In this document: positions 1-6,884 of the stretch, piece by piece
Numbering within the stretch: position 1 is the stretch's first letter
Layout of the letters: every line of letters starts with the position of its first letter
From: Spirochaetia bacterium
GTDB taxonomy: Bacteria; Spirochaetota; Spirochaetia; Treponematales; Treponemataceae
Direction of reading: 5' to 3'
NCBI GenBank assembly: GCA_900770075.1
Contig: CAAGIZ010000250.1
Location: 1 to 23,122 of the forward strand
Length of the DNA: 23,122 nt
Notes under the pieces: generated by a model
Told to the model about the DNA's origin: nothing
The model's database searches: none
The model's input: the letters and a program-made list of their open reading frames with translations, nothing else
Program-made: the position numbers and the translations under genes

Positions 1-20
1 ACGTATTTAAGCAAAGTGCG

Positions 21-209
21 CACGCCTTGCCACTCCTTCGTCGTGGCAAGGATTGGAAGGGCTGGCAAAGCCAGTTCCGGAGCGGGGTGAAGCTTTGCTG
101 CACTCCGCGGAGGAATGAAGCGATAGCGGAACCCTGAAAAGCCTGGTTTTTGGTTGGTTTGGTTCCTGAGCCTGTCGAAGGAGCCGAAACAAGCAAAAAG
201 CCACCCAAA
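21..209. repeat. Structured intergenic repeat, copy A
   Basis: This is a series of hairpins that recurs as copy B at 19391-19538. Hairpin 1 has 9-bp perfect arms CCTTGCCAC (25-33) and GTGGCAAGG (43-51). Hairpin 2 is CTGGC-AAA-GCCAG (62-74). Hairpin 3 pairs 82-93 with 97-108 across a TTT loop. An outer stem GTTCCG (74-79) with CGGAAC (127-132) can enclose hairpin 3. The unit ends in AAAAAGCCACCCAAA (195-209), which also occurs at 9753-9767. Between these, 161-184 holds the arms GGTTCCTGAGCC and a GTCGAAGGAGCC half, a palindrome type seen dispersed in many bacterial genomes. No coding capacity is credible; the open frame across it is an artefact of the palindromes. It lies downstream of oppF. 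Confidence 0.75.
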
Positions 210-281
210 TTGCAAAACTTTTAATTCAAAATTTTGGCTAGATAAAAATCAAGTGTCAGAAAAAAGTATAGAACTGGAAGT

Positions 282-305
282 GGGCGAACGAACGTTAGTT
301 AGTAA
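282..305. repeat. Dispersed AACGAACGTTAGTTA motif, copy 1
   Basis: The stretch shares 23 of 24 bases with 9872-9895, and its 15-bp core (287-301) recurs exactly at 10162-10176. The core is an imperfect palindrome around AACGTT. On the minus strand it carries stop codons in more than one frame, and the TAA that ends oppF (299-301) lies inside it. Function unknown. Confidence 0.6.
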
Positions 306-1060
306 TTGATTCCAGCGGCCTGCAGAAGGCTTTTTGTGTATGGGTGCTCTGGGTTTGAAAGCAGTTCTTCGGCAGGTTTTTCTTCGACAATCTGACCTTT
401 GTACATTACGCCGATTTTGTCTGCCATGTAGGCAACTACATTCAGGTTGTGGCTTATAAAAAGATAGGTTAAATTCAGCGATTTTTGCATGGTTTTGAGG
501 AGATTTAAAATCTGAGCCTGAATAAGCACGTCAAGGGCACTTACACATTCATCGCAGATTACGAACTCCGGATTTAAAATCATTGAACTGGCGATGGCGA
601 CCCTCTGTCTTTGCCCGCCTGAAAGTTGATGGGGATATTTTTCCAGAGAGTCTGGCGGGAGTCCGATAAGGGTGCGCATTTCGTTTACCAGTTTTTGCCG
701 TTCGGTTTTTGTCTTTCCGATTTTGTGGATTTTTAAGGGTTCTTCAATTATTGATTTGATTTTCATTTTTGGGTTTAGGGATGAATATGGATCCTGAAAG
801 ATTATCTGACAATGGCGGCGGAAGTTTTTTTTGTTTTTAACAGGTTTTCCGTAATATAAAATTTCTCCGCTGTCCGGGTTTTGCAGGGCGCATATAAGGC
901 TGCTGAGGGTTGATTTTCCACAGCCGGATTCTCCTACAAGTCCGTAACACTGACCTTTTTCGATGGAAAGGTTTATTCCATTTACGGCTGTTACGGTTCC
1001 GTTTTTTGTGGTGAAGGTTTTGACGAGATTTTTACATTCGATGATTTTTTCGTTATTCAT
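299..1060 (-). CDS. oppF: Peptide ABC transporter ATP-binding protein (OppF/DppF type)
   Basis: This is the second cytoplasmic ATPase of an Opp/Dpp/Nik-type importer; it hydrolyses ATP to drive uptake through the two permeases. With the start at 1060 the protein has 253 residues. It has Walker A GESGCGKST (43-51), a Q-loop IIFQD, signature LSGGQRQR (146-153), Walker B FVICDEC (166-172), a switch His near 204, and the C-terminal HPYTKSLL motif typical of this subfamily. The start at 1060 is preferred over upstream in-frame codons because GGAGA sits about 8 bases before it and because it overlaps the oppD end by only 8 bp, suggesting translational coupling. The usual DEP after Walker B reads DEC, a variant also seen in some relatives. 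The stop lies in the dispersed AACGAACGTTAGTTA motif. The transported substrate cannot be told from sequence. Confidence 0.93.
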   Translation of the reverse strand: MNNEKIIECKNLVKTFTTKNGTVTAVNGINLSIEKGQCYGLVGESGCGKSTLSSLICALQNPDSGEILYYGKPVKNKKNFRRHCQIIFQDPYSSLNPKMKIKSIIEEPLKIHKIGKTKTERQKLVNEMRTLIGLPPDSLEKYPHQLSGGQRQRVAIASSMILNPEFVICDECVSALDVLIQAQILNLLKTMQKSLNLTYLFISHNLNVVAYMADKIGVMYKGQIVEEKPAEELLSNPEHPYTKSLLQAAGINY

Positions 1061-1847
1061 TTTGCCAGTCTCCAAAAAGTACGGGAAGTTTTGTGTTTCG
1101 TTTTTTTGCATCGGGGATTGAGTTTATAAGGGCTTTTGTGTACGGATGCCGGGGATTTTGCAAAACTTCTGTTGTCGGGCCTTCTTCAACTATTTCCCCT
1201 TTGTACATTATGTAAATTCTTGTGCAGAGTTTTTTTACTACTGTAAAATCGTGGGTAATTAAAAGAAGGGAGGTGTTGAATTCATTCTTTAAATTCTGAA
1301 AAATCGACAGGATTTTATTCTGCGTGGAAACATCCAGTGCGGTTGTGGGTTCGTCGGCAATGAGCAGTTCCGGGTTTGTCATAAGTGCACTGGCAATCAT
1401 TGCGCGCTGTCTCATTCCTCCGGAAAGCTCGTGAGGGTAACAGTTAAAAATTCGCCTGGTGTTTTCCAGCCCGGTTAGTTTTGCAAGTTTTTCTGCCTGA
1501 GAAAGAGCCTGTTGTTTAGTCATGCCGTGGCAAAGACCTGATTCTTGTATCTGTCTGCCGATTTTTATCAGGGGGTTAAGGCTGGTCATTGGCTCCTGGA
1601 AGATTATGGACTTGTTTTTTCCGGCAAAATCGATGGTTCCGCCGGTTTTTTTTGCGTTTTCGGGTAAGAGGTTCATTATGCTTAAAGAGGTTATGGTTTT
1701 TCCAGAGCCTGATTCTCCCACCAGAGCAACAAATTCTCCTGAATAAATTTTCAGGTTTAAGTTTTTTACGACTTGGAATTGTCGCTCTTTTGAAGAGAAT
1801 TCAACTGTGAGATTTTGTATGTTTAAAAGCCGGGTTGAACTGTTCAT
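1053..1847 (-). CDS. oppD: Peptide ABC transporter ATP-binding protein (OppD/DppD type)
   Basis: First ATPase subunit of the same importer, acting at the inner face of the membrane. The 264-residue protein shows Walker A GESGSGKT (44-51), Q-loop IIFQEP (81-86), signature LSGGMRQR (141-148), Walker B LLIADEP (161-167) and switch His199 in ITHD. It ends soon after HPYTKALINSIP, so it is shorter than the roughly 320-330 residues usual for OppD: the C-terminal extension, which in many members carries cysteines, is largely absent. The start follows the oppC stop by 5 bp, with GGAAAG about 9 bases upstream, and the 3' end overlaps oppF by 8 bp. The tight packing implies one transcript for oppC, oppD and oppF. 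Confidence 0.92.
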   Translation of the reverse strand: MNSSTRLLNIQNLTVEFSSKERQFQVVKNLNLKIYSGEFVALVGESGSGKTITSLSIMNLLPENAKKTGGTIDFAGKNKSIIFQEPMTSLNPLIKIGRQIQESGLCHGMTKQQALSQAEKLAKLTGLENTRRIFNCYPHELSGGMRQRAMIASALMTNPELLIADEPTTALDVSTQNKILSIFQNLKNEFNTSLLLITHDFTVVKKLCTRIYIMYKGEIVEEGPTTEVLQNPRHPYTKALINSIPDAKKRNTKLPVLFGDWQNE

Positions 1848-1852
1848 TTCTG

Positions 1853-2668
1853 CTACTTTCCATTCACCTTAGAAATTCCGTCACCCATGAGGTTCACCCC
1901 GAACACAAGGATGATGAGAAAAATCAACGGAAAAATGACTCCTGTGGGATTTATAAAGATGTAGTGCTGGGCATCGTTCAACATTCTGCCAAAACTTGGA
2001 TATGGCGGGCGCACTCCAAGCCCCAGATAGCTTAGACCTGCTTCGTTCAGTATTGCCATGGAAAAGGTCAAGGTTGCGGTGATTAGAAGGTCGCTTAAAA
2101 TGTTTGGCAGTATATGAATGTACATAATCCTGAAATTTCCGGCTCCATGGGCACGGGCGGACTGTACGAAAAGTGAATTTTTGAATTTTATATAGCCTGA
2201 CCGGGTAATTCTCGTAAATCTGGGAATGCTCATGAGGCAGAGGACAAAAACCGTAACTTTTATGTTCGGTTCAAAAATTGCCACCAGCATGAGTGCCAGA
2301 AGTATTCCTGGAAATGCCATCTGGGTGCTTACAAGCTTCATAATCACGGTGTCTAAAATTCCGCCGAACCAGCCGCAGACAGAACCAAGAAGAAGTCCGG
2401 CCAAAAAACCGAAAATCATGACGATTGTTCCAATCAGTACGGAAATTCGCAGACCTGTCATTATTCTGCTAAAAAGGTCGCGGCCAAGGCTGTCTGTTCC
2501 AAAAAAGTGTATGGCTGAAGGGGACTGAAGTTTTGCAGAGGCATCCGTAAAATTCGGGTCATAAGGAAGAATGAAAAAACCTGCAAGCATAAAGGCCAGT
2601 ACAAAAGCAGACAGGCACGCTCCTGTTAAAAAAGTTTTGTTTTTGAAATATTTTGACAGAGAATTCAT
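1853..2668 (-). CDS. oppC: Peptide ABC transporter permease (OppC/DppC type)
   Basis: Integral inner-membrane permease, partner of OppB. The start at 2668 (MNSLSKYF) has GAGAGG 9 bases upstream and gives about 271 residues. Longer in-frame starts would run into the start of the oppositely oriented coaC and are not needed. Visible features are an N-terminal membrane segment (roughly 12-35), the conserved GTDSLGRDLFSR motif that opens the OppC permease domain, several further hydrophobic segments, and the cytoplasmic EAA-type loop SARAHGAGNFRIMYIHILPN that docks on the ATPases. It is separated from oppB by coaC on the other strand, so it needs either read-through antisense to coaC or its own promoter; none stands out in the 37-bp gap. 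Confidence 0.93.
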   Translation of the reverse strand: MNSLSKYFKNKTFLTGACLSAFVLAFMLAGFFILPYDPNFTDASAKLQSPSAIHFFGTDSLGRDLFSRIMTGLRISVLIGTIVMIFGFLAGLLLGSVCGWFGGILDTVIMKLVSTQMAFPGILLALMLVAIFEPNIKVTVFVLCLMSIPRFTRITRSGYIKFKNSLFVQSARAHGAGNFRIMYIHILPNILSDLLITATLTFSMAILNEAGLSYLGLGVRPPYPSFGRMLNDAQHYIFINPTGVIFPLIFLIILVFGVNLMGDGISKVNGK

Positions 2669-2670
2669 TA

Positions 2671-2699
2671 TTGACGGCCTCTCAAAATTCAAATAAATT
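2671..2699 (+). promoter_or_regulatory. coaC promoter, predicted leaderless
   Basis: TTGACG (2671-2676), a 17-bp spacer and TAAATT (2694-2699) form a good sigma-70-type promoter. The ATG at 2706 follows the -10 element by exactly six bases (TTTCCC), so transcription would start at or next to the A of the start codon. No Shine-Dalgarno sequence precedes the ATG. The element overlaps the oppC ribosome-binding site (2678-2683) on the other strand. Confidence 0.7.
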
Positions 2700-2705
2700 T
2701 TTCCC

Positions 2706-3269
2706 ATGTTAAAAGGAAAAACAGTTGTTTTAGGCATAACAGGGAGCATTGCGGCATATAAAATCGCTTCGCTTGCCAGTATGCTGGTAAAAAATCATGC
2801 AGATGTTCACGTCATAATGACGGAACATGCGCTTAATTTCATCACACCCATAACTTTTGAAACTCTTACGGGAAACAAGTGCCTTACCGACACCTTTGAC
2901 CGTAATTTTGAGTTTGACGTAAAGCATGTTTCGCTGGCAAAAAGAGCCAGTCTTTTTATGGTTGCCCCGGCGACTGCAAATACAATCGCAAAAATTGCCC
3001 ACGGTCTTGCGGACGACATGCTTACCACAACGTTTCTTGCCTCGAACTGTCCGAAAATTCTCAGTCCGGCGATGAACACTGCAATGTACGACAATCCAAT
3101 CACTCAGGACAACCTTGCACTCTGCAAAAAATATGGAATGAAGGTTATTGAACCGGCTGAAGGTCGCCTTGCCTGCGGAGATACAGGCCGGGGAAAAATG
3201 CCTGAGCCGGAACAACTGTTCAGCCTTATCTGCGAAACTCTTGAGGCAGAAAAACTTTCTGTCTGCTAG
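2706..3269 (+). CDS. coaC: Phosphopantothenoylcysteine decarboxylase (stand-alone CoaC)
   Basis: FMN-dependent decarboxylase that converts 4'-phosphopantothenoylcysteine to 4'-phosphopantetheine in coenzyme A synthesis. The 187 residues cover only the flavoprotein domain, so this is a separate CoaC and not the fused CoaBC (Dfp) protein; the ligase CoaB must be elsewhere. Recognisable parts are GITGSIAAYK (10-19), the catalytic His74 in KHVSLAK, APATANTIAKIAHGLADD (87-104), the PAMNTAM flavin/substrate motif (121-127, with Tyr where many members have Trp) and the active-site clamp Cys157 in LACGDTGRGKM. Related flavin prenyltransferases (UbiX) and lantibiotic decarboxylases share the fold, but the His and Cys pattern favours CoaC. 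The gene sits on the opposite strand inside the opp operon, 37 bp from oppC, and shares the CTAG 3266-3269 with the oppB stop. Confidence 0.9.
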   Translation: MLKGKTVVLGITGSIAAYKIASLASMLVKNHADVHVIMTEHALNFITPITFETLTGNKCLTDTFDRNFEFDVKHVSLAKRASLFMVAPATANTIAKIAHGLADDMLTTTFLASNCPKILSPAMNTAMYDNPITQDNLALCKKYGMKVIEPAEGRLACGDTGRGKMPEPEQLFSLICETLEAEKLSVC

Positions 3270-4219
3270 TCTTGCAAGGTCGCTGCAGCTTTTTTTGCCC
3301 TTGGTCTTGTTCTTGTCCGAGGGTCTATCACTGAATACAGGATGTCTACAGCAAAGTTGCATATAAGCGTCATTGCAGCAAGATAGAGGGTGAGCCCCTG
3401 CAGCAACGGAAAATCTCTGGAAGAAATTGAACTGGTAATCAGTTTTCCGATTCCCGGCAGAGAAAAAACGTTTTCGATTATTATGCTCCCTCCAAAAATG
3501 TCCGCCGTAATAAGCCCCAGGGTTGTTATTGAAGGGATGAGTGCATTCCTCAAAACGTGCCTTACAATGACTTGTCTTTCATTTAACCCCTTGCTTCTGG
3601 CAGTTCTTACATAATCCTGGGTCAGTTCGTTTTCCATGCTGTTTTTTATGTATCTTGCCAAAATCGAAGAGGAACCCATGGCGATTGCCAGGGAAGGCAG
3701 AATCAGGCTTTCAAAACCGTTAAAACCTACGGAAGGCAAAAGCTTAAGTCCTACGGTAAAAATCAAAATCAAGATAAGGGCAGTGCAGAATGACGGCATG
3801 GAAACCCAAATCTGGCTCAAGACCGAAAGACCCTGCCACAATTTTTTTTTCCGATTCAGGGCAAAAACAATTCCAAAAAAACTTCCCAGTGCCACCGTAA
3901 ACAAAAGTGCTATCAATGACAGGGCGGCGGTTGTCTTCAGGGCAGTGGCAATCAGGGAGGAAACTTTTTGGTTGTATTTGTAGGAAATCCCCAAATCCCC
4001 GCAAAAAGCACCTTTCAGCCAGTTAAAATACCGCACCGGCAGCGGCTGATCCAGACCCAGCTGAAGTTCCATGGCTTCAATCTGTGCCTGATCTGCTTCC
4101 GGCCCCAAAATTGCCAATGCAGGGTTTCCGGGTAAAAGCTGAAACGTAAGAAAAGTTACCAGGGTTACGAGAAAAAGTGTTGTTGCAAAATCCAGAAATT
4201 TTCTTACGTAAAAGTTCAT
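3266..4219 (-). CDS. oppB: Peptide ABC transporter permease (OppB/DppB type)
   Basis: Inner-membrane permease of the importer. The 317 residues begin with a hydrophobic segment (about 9-30) followed by LLPGNPALAILG, typical of OppB, and contain the cytoplasmic docking loop DYVRTARSKGLNERQVIVRHVLRNALIP and the late motif FSLPGIGKL. About six membrane segments are visible, which is normal for the family. A ribosome-binding site AGGTG lies about 6 bases before the ATG, and the gene follows the lipoprotein gene by 27 bp. Its TAG stop is read from the same CTAG palindrome that gives coaC its TAG, so the two genes converge with a 4-bp overlap and no room for a terminator. Confidence 0.94.
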   Translation of the reverse strand: MNFYVRKFLDFATTLFLVTLVTFLTFQLLPGNPALAILGPEADQAQIEAMELQLGLDQPLPVRYFNWLKGAFCGDLGISYKYNQKVSSLIATALKTTAALSLIALLFTVALGSFFGIVFALNRKKKLWQGLSVLSQIWVSMPSFCTALILILIFTVGLKLLPSVGFNGFESLILPSLAIAMGSSSILARYIKNSMENELTQDYVRTARSKGLNERQVIVRHVLRNALIPSITTLGLITADIFGGSIIIENVFSLPGIGKLITSSISSRDFPLLQGLTLYLAAMTLICNFAVDILYSVIDPRTRTRPRAKKAAATLQD

Positions 4220-4246
4220 CGCTGCACCTGTATCTGTTTTTTTGGC

Positions 4247-5746
4247 CTATTCCGTAAAGTAAAGGGTTGAAAAATCATAGAAATTTATAGGATAAGCGGT
4301 ATAACCGGCGACATTTTTCTGTGTTACGATGTTGCGTCCCGGATCGCAGATAAATACTGCCGGGCAATCCATGGTTATGATTTCCTGGCATTTTTTAAAA
4401 TATTCAGCCCGCTTTTTAAGGTCAATTTCTGATTCAGCCTTTGAAAAGGTTTTGTCGAATTCAGCATTCTTGAACTTTAAAAAGTTGCGCTTATAGTCTG
4501 AACCGTAGCGGCGGAGGACTTCTGTCGGGTCAATTTTTCCTGCAAAGGAGATTACCGTGGTCTGATATTCAGCTTTGGAATAAACCTTGTCCAGCCAGGT
4601 TGTCCATTCAACAGGAAGGATGGTGCAGTGTATTCCCAGCGGTTTGAGCATATTTACGATGAGCTGGGCGGTGTCCACATGGGGCTGATAGTTTGAAGGA
4701 ACCGTAATGGTAAGGTCAAAACCGTCTTTATATTCCGAAGCACTCATATATGCTTTAGCTTTTTCCAAATCGTAAGGAAAAATTCCGGCAAGGCTGTCGT
4801 TGTAGTATTCCCGGAGAATAGGGCTGAAATTTGAATAGAGTTCTGTAGCAAAACCGTCAAATACACCGTTTATTACTTCCTGCTTGTTGATTGCACAGGT
4901 GATGGCCTTGCGGACGTTTATGTCAGAAAGCGGCGGATAGGAATTGTTCATGCCGAAAATCTGAACCATATTCTGCGGATGACTTATTACGTTGTAGTTT
5001 TTTGCCAGCATCTTTGCGTTTGTGCCGGAAATCATCTGTGCAACGTCCAGCTGACCTGACTGAAGGGCAGAAATTGCGGCATTTTCGTCCGTCATAATCA
5101 GCATTTCGATGTTTTTAATCTTTCCAGCCCGGTCTTTGTCGTAGTAATCGTCGTTGCGTTCAAAAAGAATTTTTTCGTGCAAAGAATAAGAAACAAATTT
5201 ATATGGACCGGTTCCAACTGGCATGGTTTCGTTTTCTTCGTAGTCGTGGAGGAGAATAGGGCTGGAAGCAACCATAAGCAGAAATGCACCTGTTGGACAT
5301 TTCAGTTCAACTGTAAAAGTGTAGTTGTCCGGTGCAGAAACAGATTTTACGATGTGCATGTTGTCGGAGCGCACTGTAAGACCGTCCAGACCGGCAAGGT
5401 TTTTGTAAGTGTAAACGCAGTCGGCAGAAGTAAAGTCCGCCCCGTTATGAAATTTTACTCCCTTGCGGAGGTTAAAGGTGTAGGTCAAAAAATCATCGGA
5501 AACAGAATAACTTTCTGCAAGAGCCGGATAGAGGGTACCGTTTTTGTCGGCTTTTAAGAGACCTTCAAAAATGTTGTCGGTAACGGCAGCGGTTTCGGCA
5601 GCGGCAGATTTCCATGGGAAGAAACTGTCCGGTTCAGAAATCATGCTCATCCGAAGAGTGTCGCCGTCTTTTTTTGTTCCGCAGGAAGAAAATGCTAGAG
5701 TTGAAGCAGCCACAGCTGCCAGAAAAAATTTAACAGATTTTTTCAT
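4247..5746 (-). CDS. Peptide-binding lipoprotein of the ABC importer (SBP family 5)
   Basis: Extracytoplasmic solute receptor (OppA/DppA/NikA-like) that hands substrate to OppBC. The 499-residue precursor has a lysine-rich start, a hydrophobic core (8-19) and a lipobox FSSC with Cys22, predicting a lipid anchor; the serine-rich box is the relaxed kind found in spirochaetes. The family 5 body follows, with ISEPDSFFPW, NIFEGLLKADKNGTLYPALAESYSVSDD and the LRKGVKFHNGADFTSADCVYTY motif (about residues 95-115). The length is normal for the family. AAGGA sits about 8 bases before the ATG. Coming directly after coaX and before oppB, it is probably cotranscribed with both. Whether it binds peptides, nickel chelates or another ligand is open. 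Confidence 0.92.
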   Translation of the reverse strand: MKKSVKFFLAAVAASTLAFSSCGTKKDGDTLRMSMISEPDSFFPWKSAAAETAAVTDNIFEGLLKADKNGTLYPALAESYSVSDDFLTYTFNLRKGVKFHNGADFTSADCVYTYKNLAGLDGLTVRSDNMHIVKSVSAPDNYTFTVELKCPTGAFLLMVASSPILLHDYEENETMPVGTGPYKFVSYSLHEKILFERNDDYYDKDRAGKIKNIEMLIMTDENAAISALQSGQLDVAQMISGTNAKMLAKNYNVISHPQNMVQIFGMNNSYPPLSDINVRKAITCAINKQEVINGVFDGFATELYSNFSPILREYYNDSLAGIFPYDLEKAKAYMSASEYKDGFDLTITVPSNYQPHVDTAQLIVNMLKPLGIHCTILPVEWTTWLDKVYSKAEYQTTVISFAGKIDPTEVLRRYGSDYKRNFLKFKNAEFDKTFSKAESEIDLKKRAEYFKKCQEIITMDCPAVFICDPGRNIVTQKNVAGYTAYPINFYDFSTLYFTE

Positions 5747-5795
5747 TATAAATTTCCTTATAAAATGTAAGTTTTATGAATTTTGAACAAAACTT

Positions 5796-6578
5796 TTACG
5801 AATTTAATTCCAGAGCTTTTTTTACGCCGATAAGGGTAAGTTCCGGGAAAATTTCGTCAAAGATGCCGTATTCTTCAAAAATTCTTGCAAAACCACCAGT
5901 TCCGATAACAAAGGGCTTTTCCGCCGGGTCATCAGAATTAAAAACCTCGGTTTTTATGGAACGGCAGATTTCCTTTATTCCGCCGGCAGTCCCAAAAAAA
6001 ATACCGGACTGAATGGCTTCGATTGTTGCGGTGGAACAGGCTGTGGAACACTTTTTAATGTCTACGTGGGGAAGTTTAGAAGTCCCGGAAGCCAGCGCCT
6101 GAACAGAAATCTTTAAGCCCGGAAGGATTGAACCGCCCAGATATTCCTTGTTTTTGGAAACAGCATGAATGGTAGTTGCGGTGCCCAAATCAACGATGAT
6201 GAGATTTTTGTTTGGGCAGAGAGAAACAGCTCCAATGGAGTCGGCGATTAAGTCCGCACCAATTTCCTTTGGATTTTGCATCTTCAGCTTCAAACCGTTT
6301 TTTATTCCCGCTTGAATAAACAGAGGCTCAATTCCAAAATATTTGAGGGCTGCACTGGAAAGAGAGTAGTTGATTGGCGGAACCACAGAGCAGATTCCGA
6401 TTTGAGAGATTTGTTCGTGGGGAATGTTGTTTTCCCGCAGAACAGAGCGAAGGAAAATTCCAATTTCGTCGGAAGAAGAGTTTTTATGGGTTGTCTGGCG
6501 GAACTGAAGAATCAGAGTGTCGCCGTCAAAAACTCCACCGGTGATATTTGAATTTCCAACATCGAGGGTAAGCGTCAT
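5796..6578 (-). CDS. coaX: Type III pantothenate kinase
   Basis: Phosphorylates pantothenate to 4'-phosphopantothenate with ATP, the first committed step of CoA synthesis; type III enzymes are resistant to CoA feedback and usually need a monovalent cation. The 260-residue protein belongs to the ASKHA fold: phosphate-1 motif DVGNSN (6-11), CSVVPP (63-68), GADLIADSIGA (107-117) with the expected catalytic Asp109, phosphate-2 motif DLGTATTIHAV (130-140), then GGSILPGL and SGTSKLPHVDI. The residue after the catalytic Asp is Leu; most type III enzymes have Arg (GADR), so this is a variant. AAAGGACAGG precedes the ATG. Downstream, the peptide-binding lipoprotein gene starts 49 bp on in the same direction, so coaX is likely the first gene of that transcript. 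Confidence 0.93.
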   Translation of the reverse strand: MTLTLDVGNSNITGGVFDGDTLILQFRQTTHKNSSSDEIGIFLRSVLRENNIPHEQISQIGICSVVPPINYSLSSAALKYFGIEPLFIQAGIKNGLKLKMQNPKEIGADLIADSIGAVSLCPNKNLIIVDLGTATTIHAVSKNKEYLGGSILPGLKISVQALASGTSKLPHVDIKKCSTACSTATIEAIQSGIFFGTAGGIKEICRSIKTEVFNSDDPAEKPFVIGTGGFARIFEEYGIFDEIFPELTLIGVKKALELNS

Positions 6579-6884
6579 AGTACCTGTCCTTTAGATCAAG
6601 TCTATTTGCCGAAAATCCGGTTGAACGGAAAATTTCGACCCCTAGAGTTTAGAATGTGGATAAAAATGTGCGTCACTGCTGCCAACGGCAGTCAATGCAT
6701 TTAAAAAATACAGTTTTGCAAAAAAAAAATAAAGAGGGTGAGGGGAAAAGCCTTTCCCCTAGGCTCAACTAAAGTTTCGCCATACCCCTTTCGCCTAAGG
6801 GCAGCCGCCCTTAAAAACCCGCCTTGCCCGGAACATTGACAAAAACAGGTTTTTAGAAACAGTTATTTATTGTATAATCAAATT
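6579..6884. other. Divergent intergenic region with three hairpins
   Basis: This 306-bp gap between divergent coaX and trkA holds no credible gene. It contains ACTGC/GCAGT (about 6677-6694), an 8-bp perfect stem AGGGGAAA (6741-6748) with TTTCCCCT (6753-6760), and a 7-bp perfect stem TAAGGGC (6796-6802) with GCCCTTA (6807-6813). The last two hairpins both have the four-base loop AGCC. A poly-A run (6720-6729) lies between. The trkA -10 element is at the right edge. The paired same-loop hairpins suggest an intergenic repeat unit or two back-to-back terminators; neither is followed by a clean T-tract, so no terminator is called. Confidence 0.5.
6873..6878 (+). promoter_or_regulatory. trkA -10 element, predicted leaderless
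   Basis: A perfect TATAAT is followed by exactly six bases (CAAATT) and the trkA ATG at 6885, placing the start site at the start codon. There is no Shine-Dalgarno sequence. The -35 position (about 6850-6855, TTTTTA) is weak. A TTGACA at 6836-6841 is 31 bp away, too far to serve this -10. Confidence 0.65.

Noticed and set aside
7..204. 65-residue minus-strand open frame
   Set aside because: It lies wholly in structured repeat A. The matching frame at 19235-19546 runs through copy B, so both are products of the palindromes.
1061..1111. Longer N-terminus for oppF
   Set aside because: It would overlap oppD by 59 bp, and the ATG at 1060 has a good ribosome-binding site and matches the family start.
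2730..3362. 210-residue minus-strand open frame across coaC
   Set aside because: The coaC motifs (His74, PAMN, Cys157) are certain on the plus strand; the antisense frame has cysteine-rich, patternless sequence.
6836..6841. TTGACA as the -35 of trkA
   Set aside because: It is 31 bp from the TATAAT, far outside the usual 16-18 bp.
6870..6884. TTG start five codons upstream of trkA ATG
   Set aside because: It overlaps the -10 box, and the family begins at MKIVIVGAG.
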